Source of the DNA: Enterococcus sulfureus ATCC 49903
GTDB taxonomy: Bacteria; Bacillota; Bacilli; Lactobacillales; Enterococcaceae
NCBI RefSeq assembly: GCF_000407605.1
Contig: NZ_ASWO01000007.1
Location: 124,001 to 188,000, forward strand
Length of the DNA: 64,000 bases
Direction of reading: 5' to 3'
A model generated the notes under the pieces. The model was not told the origin of the DNA. It saw nothing but the letters and a program-made list of their open reading frames with translations, and ran no database searches. Position numbers and translations under genes: made by a program. Below, piece after piece: positions 43,450-52,385 of this stretch (positions are counted from its first letter, which is position 1; every line of letters starts with the position of its first letter).

Positions 43450-45624
43450 TTAATAGGCAGAAAAACCTACGCCTTCTGATTTCCAGCCAACTTGAACAAG
43501 TTCATCACGTTCTTTTTCAGATAATGTATAGTGATGCGCTCCTGCTTTTGCATTCTTGTTGTATAGACGGTATACATCTTTATCTCCGCCTGAATAGAAA
43601 CTTGTTCCTTCTGCTTTCCAACCAAGTTTCACTAATTCATTTCGTTCTTTTTCAGATGTTGTATAGTGATGATCGCCAGCATTTTTATTGTACAAACGGT
43701 ACACCGCTACACCAGCTGTTGGTGCTTGCCAACTTACGCCTTCAAATTTCCAACCAACTTTGACTAGATCATTTTTTTCACCTTCATGTGTCGTGTAGAA
43801 ATGTTCGCCACTATTTGGGTTATACGTACGATAAATCGCAGTGGTTTGTACAGCAGAAGCTAACGTTTTACGACCTTCTACTTTTGCTGAAATCAATTGT
43901 TTATTTGCTGTCAGTTCTTCAATATAGCCAATAAACGTTTCGGTATCTGGAGCCATCGCGCCGACTAGTTTTGTTTTCGTAAAGGCAGTAAATCCGTCGC
44001 CTCCACCGTATAAGAAGTCATTGATGACTACTTTATACACACCAGCATCGGTAATCGGTTGATTGTCCAATTTCATTATTTGATCCACAATATAAGGATG
44101 TGTTGGATCCGATGGGTTTTCTTTTACAGTATATTTAAATCCAGACTGCTGTAGGAAATAGCCATTGCTTTGACCTGTTGCTGCGTCGTAACTAAATGTT
44201 TGTTGATTCAATGCTTCACGCAATTGCGCTCCTGTCATCTCTACAACTTGTAAGATATTCCCAAATGGTTGAACAGCTTGTGCTGCACCCCAAGTAATAC
44301 TACCATCAGTATTAACCGCAAGATCTGCACGGATTCCACCATTGTTTGTAATCGCAAAATCAGCACCGGGAGCACCTGATTTATTGGCCATGTGGACTTG
44401 AGCATCTGTGATCAGATTCCCAACTGGTGATTCCCCAAATTCATTGACATTTCGGGTAATCGCTTCAGCTGTCGCTGCTTGACCGATTTTTTCCTCTGTT
44501 ACTGTCTTCACTCGTTGAGAAGCATCATCCACGATCGCTTGAACCGTTTGATCCGGTTGTACTAATCCTCCAGGTTTGACTGGATTTACCGTCGCTGTTG
44601 GTGTTGTGACAAAGTCTTGTTTATCTGTATCGTATACTGCTTGTAAATCAATATATCCTTTTCCTTGTGAAGTGGATTGCACCACACGAGTGTTGCCCAC
44701 AACAGCGTTCGTATACACATGATTATGTCCAGCAAAGTAAGCATCGACATGGTTATCTGGGTATAATTGATTCACTTTATTGATAATATCTACCGTTTCG
44801 CCTGCCGCAGTATTTTCGCCAGTTTGTGTAGACGGTGTATGTCCCAACACGATAATTGCATTAACTTTTTCATTTTCAACTAAAGATTGGGCACTTTTTG
44901 CTACTGCTTCAGCTGGATCTGTAAATGTATATTCTTGATGATTCGCAGCCAATACTAGATTTGGAATCTCAGTCGTCACGACACCGATAAATCCAATACG
45001 GACTTTTTCACCATTTGCGTCATATTCTTTTACTGTATAATCTTTCCAGCCAAAAGGATTCGATCCATCTGCTTTATTTTTGACATTGGCAATGACCACA
45101 TCATATTTTCCTGCTAATTGATCTTGTGTAAAGTCTTTATTGTATTGATTGACAATATCGTAAAAGTTGTCATTTGCACTTGGAGCAGCTCCAGTTAAAA
45201 TACGGTTGTACTCTGCTAATCCTTCATCAAATTCATGATTTCCAAGTGTCCCCACGGAAAAGTTCATTGCTTGTAGCACACGCATAGTTGGTTCATCTTG
45301 CAATAACCCAGAATTTGCTGGACTTGCTCCAACCATATCTCCAGCCTGCACACGTAAAGAGACACCGCCTTGGTGCTGTGTTTCAAAGTCTTTAGTCGCT
45401 TGATTAAAATATCCTGCTAATAAAGCGGCAGTTCCAGCACCACTCGTTTTATTGCCTGAACCATCATAATAACTACCAGTAGTACTTAATGCTCCATGAA
45501 AATCATTAATCCCCAAAATTTGAACTGGTACTTCTGCAGCATCAATGGTTGAAGGTTGCGCCGCAAATACGCCTAAACCCAATACAGCAGAAAACATGAA
45601 CAATCCTTTACTTGTCTTTCTCAC
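43450..45624 (-). CDS. Secreted 5'-nucleotidase/cyclic phosphodiesterase with C-terminal repeats
   Basis: A 724-residue exported enzyme. Signal peptide ends near VFAAQPSTIDAAE. Metallophosphoesterase motifs: NDFHGAL, AGDMVGASP, LGNHEFDEG, VLGHTPSTQ and FAGHNHVY. The 5'-nucleotidase C domain includes AITNNGGIRADL and NDFLYGGGDGFTAF. Residues about 598-724 are three repeats of roughly 40 residues (VYRLYNKNAG, HHYTTSEKER, LVKLGWKAEG), the DUF5648-like repeat seen on secreted enzymes of lactic bacteria, perhaps for wall binding. It would release nucleosides and phosphate from extracellular nucleotides. No LPXTG. Confidence 0.92.
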   Translation of the reverse strand: MRKTSKGLFMFSAVLGLGVFAAQPSTIDAAEVPVQILGINDFHGALSTTGSYYDGSGNKTSGAGTAALLAGYFNQATKDFETQHQGGVSLRVQAGDMVGASPANSGLLQDEPTMRVLQAMNFSVGTLGNHEFDEGLAEYNRILTGAAPSANDNFYDIVNQYNKDFTQDQLAGKYDVVIANVKNKADGSNPFGWKDYTVKEYDANGEKVRIGFIGVVTTEIPNLVLAANHQEYTFTDPAEAVAKSAQSLVENEKVNAIIVLGHTPSTQTGENTAAGETVDIINKVNQLYPDNHVDAYFAGHNHVYTNAVVGNTRVVQSTSQGKGYIDLQAVYDTDKQDFVTTPTATVNPVKPGGLVQPDQTVQAIVDDASQRVKTVTEEKIGQAATAEAITRNVNEFGESPVGNLITDAQVHMANKSGAPGADFAITNNGGIRADLAVNTDGSITWGAAQAVQPFGNILQVVEMTGAQLREALNQQTFSYDAATGQSNGYFLQQSGFKYTVKENPSDPTHPYIVDQIMKLDNQPITDAGVYKVVINDFLYGGGDGFTAFTKTKLVGAMAPDTETFIGYIEELTANKQLISAKVEGRKTLASAVQTTAIYRTYNPNSGEHFYTTHEGEKNDLVKVGWKFEGVSWQAPTAGVAVYRLYNKNAGDHHYTTSEKERNELVKLGWKAEGTSFYSGGDKDVYRLYNKNAKAGAHHYTLSEKERDELVQVGWKSEGVGFSAY

Positions 45625-45780
45625 ACATAACCCTACTTTCTTTTAATTAGAAGTTTGTCTTCGATTCATCTATAGAGTACCTGTTTCGCAACAAAATCTC
45701 AACACTTTTTTCATATTTTATTCACATTTACGGAAAAATCATTCGTTTATTATCCGCTTACTTTTTTAAAAGATAAAAAA

Positions 45781-45816
45781 AAACATCGTTCTACTAACTA
45801 AAAGTGAACGATGTTT
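45781..45816 (-). terminator. Terminator of the aldo/keto reductase gene
   Basis: AAACATCGTTC pairs with GAACGATGTTT, followed by T-rich minus-strand sequence. Confidence 0.85.
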
Positions 45817-45823
45817 CAACTTA

Positions 45824-46735
45824 TTAAGGTAGGATATTTCCAGCAGCGCGATAGATTTCGTACCATTCTTCGCGTGACAAGACGATTTCAGAAGCATGTG
45901 CGATCTCTTTGATTCTATCTTGATTCATTGTTCCAGCAATGACTTGCATATTTGCTGGATGACGTAAAATCCATGCTGTTGCTAGTCCAGTCGGTGTAAT
46001 TTCATGCGCTTTGGCGATTTTTTCTAACACTGTATTTAGTTCTGCAAATTTTTCATTGCCAATAAATACTCCTTCAAAAAAACCATATTGATACGGTGAC
46101 CACGCTTGTATCGTTTGATCATGTAAGCGAGAATAATCTAAAATACTTCCATCATGATCAATACTGGCTTCATCTTTCATATTCACATGAATCCCTTGAT
46201 CAATCATACCTGTATGTTTGATTCCAAATTGTAATTGATTGGCCATAATCGGTTGCGCTAAAGATTTTTTCAATAACTCGATTTGCATTGGTTTTTGATT
46301 GCTCACGCCAAAATAACGTACTTTGCCTTGCATTTCAAGTTGATCAAAAGCGGCAGCTACTTCTTCTGGTTCAACTAAAGTATCTGGGCGATGCAACAAT
46401 AATGCATCTAAGTAGTCTACACCTAAACGGCTCAAACTTGCATCAACTGATTCAATAATATGTTCTTTTGAAAAATCAAAAAAACCTTTACGGATCCCAC
46501 ATTTACTTTGAATAAAAATGTCTTCACGAGCAAATGAAGCTTCTTTTAAAGAATTCCCAAAGATGCGTTCACATTCACCCTGACCATAAATATCTGCGTG
46601 ATCAAAAAAGTTGATTCCTTGAGCAAAAGCTTCTTCAATAACTGCTGTAGGATTCGTTGCATTTACTAAACGCATACATCCTAAAATAACTGCTGATACT
46701 TCTTTACCGCTACTACCAAATGGTACTTGTTTCAT
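45824..46735 (-). CDS. Aldo/keto reductase (YdhF-like)
   Basis: A 303-residue TIM-barrel oxidoreductase. NFFDHADIYGQGECERIFG holds the catalytic Asp and Tyr; QSKCGIR the Lys; LLLHRPDTLVEPEEVAAAF the His; VSNQKPMQ and QAWSPYQYG the NADPH environment. This pattern fits the YdhF subgroup. Substrate unknown. Confidence 0.9.
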   Translation of the reverse strand: MKQVPFGSSGKEVSAVILGCMRLVNATNPTAVIEEAFAQGINFFDHADIYGQGECERIFGNSLKEASFAREDIFIQSKCGIRKGFFDFSKEHIIESVDASLSRLGVDYLDALLLHRPDTLVEPEEVAAAFDQLEMQGKVRYFGVSNQKPMQIELLKKSLAQPIMANQLQFGIKHTGMIDQGIHVNMKDEASIDHDGSILDYSRLHDQTIQAWSPYQYGFFEGVFIGNEKFAELNTVLEKIAKAHEITPTGLATAWILRHPANMQVIAGTMNQDRIKEIAHASEIVLSREEWYEIYRAAGNILP

Positions 46736-46761
46736 TGCATTCCCTCCAAACTGTTCTGATA

Positions 46762-47421
46762 TTATTGTACCATATTTTTTGAAAAGGGTTTCTTTTGGGA
46801 GACGGTTTCCGTTTTGATAAAATATAAGATCGGAAAATAATTACATAAAAAACTGATACGTTGCCATAATCCCAGTTGACCAAATACAAGTGTTGATTGC
46901 AATTCAGGTACTCGAGCTAATGCATATCCTAGTGCGACGACAATACTTAATACAAAAAATTGAAGGTAGCGAATGATGCTTTTTTTGTCTTTTTTTTGTT
47001 GTGCATAAAAGGCTGCAAGCAAAGGAAAGATGAAAAATCCACTATACCCTACTCCGGAACCAATATTGTGAATCCAAGTCGAAAGATTCCAACTTGCTTC
47101 ATGTGTATCCACGCTAAATAGACCTGTAAAAATACAATCACCCACACCATAAAGACCGATAGAAAGTACGAGTAACCAAGCTGCAAGTTTTGAGACTGGC
47201 CGAGCGACTTGATATAAATAAGGAAGACCTAAACAATAAAACGTTCCGGCCACAACAGACCAAATTAAAAATGGTGTACGTACAGGACTGCCTACATCAC
47301 CGATCAAACTCATCACGTCTTTAAACTGATTCAACGTAGGATCGAATAAACCTAAAACATAAGGCGTTAAAAAGTCACTGATTACGCCGATAAACAAACA
47401 ATATTTACTCCATCTACGCAT
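46762..47421 (-). CDS. DUF998-like membrane protein
   Basis: A 219-residue protein with about six helices. MSLIGDVGSPVRTPFLIWSV and SLIGLYGVGD-like segments with a conserved His-containing loop (WIHNIGSGVGYSGF) resemble DUF998 proteins. Function unknown. The start overlaps the stop of the upstream gene by one base (TAATG), so they are coupled. Confidence 0.7.
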   Translation of the reverse strand: MRRWSKYCLFIGVISDFLTPYVLGLFDPTLNQFKDVMSLIGDVGSPVRTPFLIWSVVAGTFYCLGLPYLYQVARPVSKLAAWLLVLSIGLYGVGDCIFTGLFSVDTHEASWNLSTWIHNIGSGVGYSGFFIFPLLAAFYAQQKKDKKSIIRYLQFFVLSIVVALGYALARVPELQSTLVFGQLGLWQRISFLCNYFPILYFIKTETVSQKKPFSKNMVQ

Positions 47422-48023
47422 TACTTTATTCCTCCTTCTTCTACTAATTCTTCTTTATCTGTATGAAATAAAATCTCTCGTACTTTAGGATATTTGCGCA
47501 TCAAGAAAAAGAGATAAAACAAACTAGAAGCTCCATATAGCGCCCAAGCATACCAACTATCTGATTTTTCTTCTAGGCCTTGAAAACGATAGATACTGAA
47601 TAAGTCATTTAACAACTCTTCATATAAGTGATGGGTGATATCTCCTTTTTGTGCGAGTAAGCCGATTTGAATAAACAGTTGGACAAAAAAGATTGTAAAC
47701 CAACCGTATAAATAGTGTCGCCCCCCTTTAACTAAGACAACTTTTTTATAGATTTTTCGTTCTTTCTTCGCTTCGTAAAAATAATAGACTGGTGTTAATT
47801 GCTGTTTGATTTTCGAATATTTTGCTTGATAATACCCAACTGCTCCTCCGATACAGATGGCGATAGCTAAAATGAGCCAGTTTTTTGAAGAAGATTCAAA
47901 CACTAAAAATACTTGAATCAATGAAAACCCTGGTAAGAAAAAATAAGTAAATTTCTTGACTACACTAAATTCAAACTGTTCATGAATAAAATAGATCAAT
48001 AATATCAAAATAATGACAGCCAT
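47421..48023 (-). CDS. Hypothetical membrane protein
   Basis: A 200-residue protein with about five helices and a basic cytoplasmic loop (YEAKKERKIYKK) in the middle. No family recognised. It is the upstream partner of the DUF998-like gene, with a one-base overlap, and probably acts with it. Confidence 0.65.
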   Translation of the reverse strand: MAVIILILLIYFIHEQFEFSVVKKFTYFFLPGFSLIQVFLVFESSSKNWLILAIAICIGGAVGYYQAKYSKIKQQLTPVYYFYEAKKERKIYKKVVLVKGGRHYLYGWFTIFFVQLFIQIGLLAQKGDITHHLYEELLNDLFSIYRFQGLEEKSDSWYAWALYGASSLFYLFFLMRKYPKVREILFHTDKEELVEEGGIK

Positions 48024-48083
48024 ACTTCTACTCCTTTATCTTTTCTTTAAAGATACCGATTTATCAAAAAGATTGCAAAGAAA

Positions 48084-48106
48084 AAAAGGAGCACCAAGAC
48101 TCCTTT
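48084..48106 (-). terminator. Terminator of the hydroxyacyl-CoA dehydrogenase gene
   Basis: AAAGGAG and CTCCTTT flank an 8- to 9-base loop, followed by T on the minus strand. Confidence 0.65.
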
Positions 48107-48111
48107 AGTAG

Positions 48112-49002
48112 TTAGCGTAAAAAATTCGGATTCATAAATGCAGGTGATGGATAATGATAGAAACCTTCGCCAGTGCTGATTCCTAATTTATTTTGATCGA
48201 TAAATTCTTTTTTCACACGATCTGCGAGGGGCTGCAATTGTGTTTCTCCCATTTCGATCCGGTGTAGTAACACATCGTATTGAGTGCGCATTCCGATCAT
48301 ATCGAGCATACCAAATGGTCCCATGCCCATTTTTGTTGAAATCATCCAGTCTTTATCGATGGTTTGTGGATCACTGATACCATTTACCCAAAGGTACATT
48401 GCACTATCTAATAACGGCATGATCATCGTATTAAGCACATATCCTGGTTGTTCTTTATTTAAACGAATCGGAATCAACCCAATCTCTCTTGCAAATGCAA
48501 CCACTTCATCGATTAATTCCGGACTGGTTTTCGCTTGCCCCATAATTTCTGCTGTATTGTATAACCAAATTTCATTTGCAAAATGTAGCGCCAAGACTTT
48601 TTCAGGACGCCCACTGATTTCTGCAAATTGACTTGGCAACATAGTCGAAGTATTTGTGGCTAAGATCGTGTTTTCAGGTGCGAGTTCCCCTAATTGTTTA
48701 AACAAGTTTTGTTTAATGGTCAACACTTCTGGAACAGCTTCAATAACAAGATCCGCATCCGCAACTGCTTGTTTTAAATCTGTTGTGTAATGCAATCTCG
48801 TCAATGCATCTTTTGCTTGTTCTGGTGTTTGAAAATAATTGCTATAAATCGTTTGATAATGCTCCATATTTCCTTTTGCACGATCTAAAAATTCATCTTT
48901 GATATCGTATACCCACACTTGTTTCCCATGATAAGCATTTTGAAAGGCGATTTGTGAACCTAATACACCAGCGCCTGCGACTACTACAGTTTTGATTGTC
49001 AT
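48112..49002 (-). CDS. 3-hydroxyacyl-CoA dehydrogenase-family protein
   Basis: A 296-residue NAD-dependent enzyme. VAGAGVLGSQIAFQNA is the Rossmann loop; DLVIEAVPE, ATNTSTMLPSQFA and LHFANEIW (catalytic His region) follow; the C-terminal helical domain has GPFGMLDMIGM. It resembles 3-hydroxybutyryl-CoA dehydrogenase, but no thiolase, crotonase or acyl-CoA genes are near. It may act on another beta-hydroxy acid. Confidence 0.85.
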   Translation of the reverse strand: MTIKTVVVAGAGVLGSQIAFQNAYHGKQVWVYDIKDEFLDRAKGNMEHYQTIYSNYFQTPEQAKDALTRLHYTTDLKQAVADADLVIEAVPEVLTIKQNLFKQLGELAPENTILATNTSTMLPSQFAEISGRPEKVLALHFANEIWLYNTAEIMGQAKTSPELIDEVVAFAREIGLIPIRLNKEQPGYVLNTMIMPLLDSAMYLWVNGISDPQTIDKDWMISTKMGMGPFGMLDMIGMRTQYDVLLHRIEMGETQLQPLADRVKKEFIDQNKLGISTGEGFYHYPSPAFMNPNFLR

Positions 49003-49324
49003 ATTGTTTTCCTCCTACTTGATCAATAATTCACTTGGAGTATAGCGCGATTTGATCCACTCAACAAAAGAAAACCTAATTTTTTATATAAAATAACTTT
49101 AGATATATGAATTTAACTTAAACAATCGTCCTTTACATGCAAATAAAAAAACATCGACATAGCTTAAGAAAGTTTAACGATTCTTACAAACGACCCTACA
49201 ATAATGTAAGTTTATTCTTTAATATAAATAAAAACTATAACTAGATTAAATAAATAGCTATTATTTTTATTTTTCAATTTCTGATACACTTCTTCTAACA
49301 CTTACAAACAGGGGGATTTATATT
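49003..49324. other. Gene-free AT-rich region upstream of the MetE-like gene
   Basis: No reading frame or recognised riboswitch (S-box, SMK or T-box) is seen. It holds the divergent promoters of the dehydrogenase (-) and MetE-like (+) genes. GGGGGA before the ATG is the ribosome-binding site. Confidence 0.5.
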
Positions 49325-50476
49325 ATGACAACAGATCGCTTTCAATTAGTCGGCTCACTACTACGCCCAACCGATTTACTTCACTATAAACATCAAATCG
49401 AGCACCGCGAAGATATCCACTATCCTTTTTATGATGCATTTGATGGCTACCAAGAAACCGAAGCACAGGCAATCAATGCCATTATACAAAAACAAAAAGA
49501 TGAAGGCATCACGATTATTACAGATGGAGAATTTTCTAAATCAATGTGGCATCTTGATTTCTTATGGGGTTTTGATGGCATTGAACGGTTTATTGCTGAA
49601 AATGGCTATTCATTTGAAGATTTAGATGGTGGTGATTTTGAGACTCGAAAAGATATCGGGATTCGAATTACCGCTCCTTTATCGGGAAAAAATCATCACT
49701 TTATTACGATTTTTAATCAAGTAAATGCGCAAGCGGATACGACGCAAACTAAATTAACAGTCTGGGGTGCAGCTCATGCGTTTACTGAACTTGCGGTATT
49801 CAATCAACTCTATGGTGAGGATCACATTTACAAAACTAAAGAAGCCTTAAAAGAAGGTGTCTTAACTGCGTATAAAGAATTTTTAAGCGAATTCGCACAA
49901 GCAGGTGGTCAAATCGTTCAATTTGATGATTGTCTATGGGAGCTTTTTGCCGAAGACAACGAAAAAAGTTTCTTCGCTGAAGGAACTGTAGGACTTGAGG
50001 ATTTAGCAGATGAATTTGTCGCCATCAATAACGAAATCATTGCGTATGCGCATGAATTAGGATTAGAAGTTTGGACACATAACTGTCGTGGTAATTATCA
50101 AAGTCGTCATGCAGCAAATGGAACGTACCAAGCGATTGCTGAAAAATTTTTACGTGATCAACACTATGATCGCTTCTTTTTAGAATGGGACGATGAACGC
50201 GCAGGAGATATCGAAGCTTTGAAAGTATTACAAGACCGTCCAGACACAACTGTCGTCTTAGGATTGTTATCCAGTAAAACTAATCATCTAGATGATGAAA
50301 AACGAGTGCTACAACTGTTAGATCAAGCCAGTAGCATCTTACCAAAAGAACGTCTTTACCTCTCACATCAATGTGGTTTTGCTTCTTGTGATTGTGGAAA
50401 TGAATTATCTCATGAACAACAATGGGCAAAAATCAAACAGGGACAAGAAATCGCCGCAGCATATTGGGGTGAATAA
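49325..50476 (+). CDS. MetE C-terminal-like methyltransferase (YxjG/YxjH type)
   Basis: A 383-residue single barrel like the catalytic half of cobalamin-independent methionine synthase. GSLLRP at the N-terminus, TDGEFSKSMWHLDFLWGF, and the zinc ligands WTHNCRGN (His-x-Cys) and LSHQCGFASCDCGNEL (Cys) are kept. YxjG/YxjH proteins make methionine from homocysteine with an alternative methyl donor. Monocistronic. Confidence 0.88.
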   Translation: MTTDRFQLVGSLLRPTDLLHYKHQIEHREDIHYPFYDAFDGYQETEAQAINAIIQKQKDEGITIITDGEFSKSMWHLDFLWGFDGIERFIAENGYSFEDLDGGDFETRKDIGIRITAPLSGKNHHFITIFNQVNAQADTTQTKLTVWGAAHAFTELAVFNQLYGEDHIYKTKEALKEGVLTAYKEFLSEFAQAGGQIVQFDDCLWELFAEDNEKSFFAEGTVGLEDLADEFVAINNEIIAYAHELGLEVWTHNCRGNYQSRHAANGTYQAIAEKFLRDQHYDRFFLEWDDERAGDIEALKVLQDRPDTTVVLGLLSSKTNHLDDEKRVLQLLDQASSILPKERLYLSHQCGFASCDCGNELSHEQQWAKIKQGQEIAAAYWGE

Positions 50477-50521
50477 AAAAAGGATCGAACAGTTTCTACA
50501 AAAACTGTTCGATCCTTTTTT
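50476..50521. terminator. Bidirectional terminator between MetE-like and PTS genes
   Basis: AAAAAGGATCGAACAGTTT pairs fully with its complement around a short loop, with T runs on both strands. Confidence 0.9.
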
Positions 50522-52384
50522 TTAGTAAAATGTGAGTAAAGGTGTTGAAAATTCAATCGTAGTAATTGGATTTTGAGCACTCGTAGCCACAACCATTACA
50601 GTTGGATCTTTTTGTTCTTTAATGATAAAGGAACGATCCAGGCGTCCAATTGTTTCCCCTTGTGTGACCTGTTGACCCAATTTTATCTTCAATTCAAAAG
50701 GGATACCATTTAATTCGACTGTTTCAATCCCCATATGGATCAATAGCTCAAAGCCGTTCTTATCACGAATTCCAAACGCATGTTTCGTTGGTGCAATCAT
50801 CACGATTTCACCTGTAATCGGCGCTACGATTGTATCATTTTCTGGATAAACTCCAAATCCTTCACCAATCAATTTATTAGAAAAGACCGGATCGTTGACT
50901 TCAGCTAAAGGTAAAATTTCACCTTCTACTGGAGGTAATACTTCGTGTTTTTGTACAGGTTCTTCTGTTGAGTGTACTTCTTTTTTCATAACGACTGCTT
51001 CTTTTTTTAGTACGATAAGTTGCGTTAAAATAAATGCTAAACAAAATGTAGCGAGTCCTGTAATACAGTAAACAATCAATTGATAAGGACTGTAAATATA
51101 CATTAAAGGAGATAATAACACAGCTAAACCATAACTATTTGCTTGAATTCCAAATAAGGATAAGACCATGCCACCTAGTGCCGAACTTATGACCATCACC
51201 CCAATTGCTTTCATCCCTGTACGCATCACGACTCCAAATAAAGCCGGTTCACTTACACCTAAAATTTGAGTTGCGGTAGCAGAAACACCTGCAGTCTTAA
51301 AGGCTTGGCTTTTACTTTTTAAAGCGATCGCTAAACATACTGCAGCATTTGAAAATCCATACATCGCACAAACTGTGATCAATGGATTAAATCCAGTCGA
51401 GGCAATCAAAGAGGTTTCAATCGCAATAAACATATGATGCATCCCTGTCATTACTGCGATTGGATATAAAAATCCGATGATCAACCCACCAATTCCAAAT
51501 GGTAAATGTAGGAACCATTCGATTGCTTTAATCGCTTGAGCTTCAAAACCATGCACGATCGGACCTAAAATAAAGAGGGCTAAAAATACAGAGAGTAAAA
51601 TCACTACAAATGGTGTAAAAATTAAATCCATTGAATTTGGCATAATTTTACGTAACTTTTTCTCTAATAAAGCACCTAAAATCCCTGTGATCAATGCTGT
51701 TAAGATCGAACCTTGGTAGCCTACTAGCGGAATAATTCCAAATGCCATGATGGGTTCAGCTGTTCCATTTGCAACAGCATAGGCATTAGGTAATGCTGGT
51801 GATACCAACATCAACCCGATCAAGAAACCGATAATCGGCAATCCACCAATTTTTTTAAACGCTGACCAACAAATAAATGCTGTTAAAAAACCAAACGCAG
51901 TATCCGTTAAAACAGTTAAGATAGCCGTAAACCAAGCTGGAATATCGGCAGTATTCATATGGACTAAGCCTAATACCTGTTCATTTAATACGACACCTTT
52001 CAAGCCTAAGAATAAACCTGTAGCACCCAGAATCGGAATAATCGGAACGAAAATATCGGCTACATTACGAATAGCGATTTGCAAACCAGAAGCTGATTGT
52101 TTTGACATTTCTGCAGCACTACGCTCAGTAAATTGATAATACTGATTGATCTCTTCATATACTTTATTGACGATTCCTGTACCGAGAATAATTTGATATT
52201 GACCCGCATTAAAAAATACACCTTTTACTTGATCGATTAGCTCGACTTGACTGTCGTCGATAGCGTCACGATCACGAACTTCTAAACGCAATCGTGTGGC
52301 ACAATGTGTCATCGATTCAATATTATCTAAACCAACTGCCTCAATGATGCGATCCCCAATTTCTCTATAATCGATAGTCCCCAT
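50522..52384 (-). CDS. PTS EIIBCA permease, sucrose/trehalose type
   Basis: A 620-residue fused permease in B-C-A order. EIIB: MTHCATRLRLEV (phospho-Cys28). EIIC: about ten helices from residue 105 to 445. EIIA: FGVYPENDTIVAPITGE and LLIHMGIETVEL (phospho-His). It imports and phosphorylates a glucoside that the adjacent GH13 enzyme would hydrolyse. Its start is one base beyond the GH13 stop, so they are translated together. Exact sugar (trehalose, sucrose isomers, isomaltose) not resolved. Confidence 0.92.
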   Translation of the reverse strand: MGTIDYREIGDRIIEAVGLDNIESMTHCATRLRLEVRDRDAIDDSQVELIDQVKGVFFNAGQYQIILGTGIVNKVYEEINQYYQFTERSAAEMSKQSASGLQIAIRNVADIFVPIIPILGATGLFLGLKGVVLNEQVLGLVHMNTADIPAWFTAILTVLTDTAFGFLTAFICWSAFKKIGGLPIIGFLIGLMLVSPALPNAYAVANGTAEPIMAFGIIPLVGYQGSILTALITGILGALLEKKLRKIMPNSMDLIFTPFVVILLSVFLALFILGPIVHGFEAQAIKAIEWFLHLPFGIGGLIIGFLYPIAVMTGMHHMFIAIETSLIASTGFNPLITVCAMYGFSNAAVCLAIALKSKSQAFKTAGVSATATQILGVSEPALFGVVMRTGMKAIGVMVISSALGGMVLSLFGIQANSYGLAVLLSPLMYIYSPYQLIVYCITGLATFCLAFILTQLIVLKKEAVVMKKEVHSTEEPVQKHEVLPPVEGEILPLAEVNDPVFSNKLIGEGFGVYPENDTIVAPITGEIVMIAPTKHAFGIRDKNGFELLIHMGIETVELNGIPFELKIKLGQQVTQGETIGRLDRSFIIKEQKDPTVMVVATSAQNPITTIEFSTPLLTFY

Positions 52385-52385
52385 A

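Noticed and set aside
49003-49324. Possible SAM-sensing leader upstream of the MetE-like gene
   Set aside because: No S-box, SMK-box or T-box landmarks could be found; only AT-rich promoter DNA.
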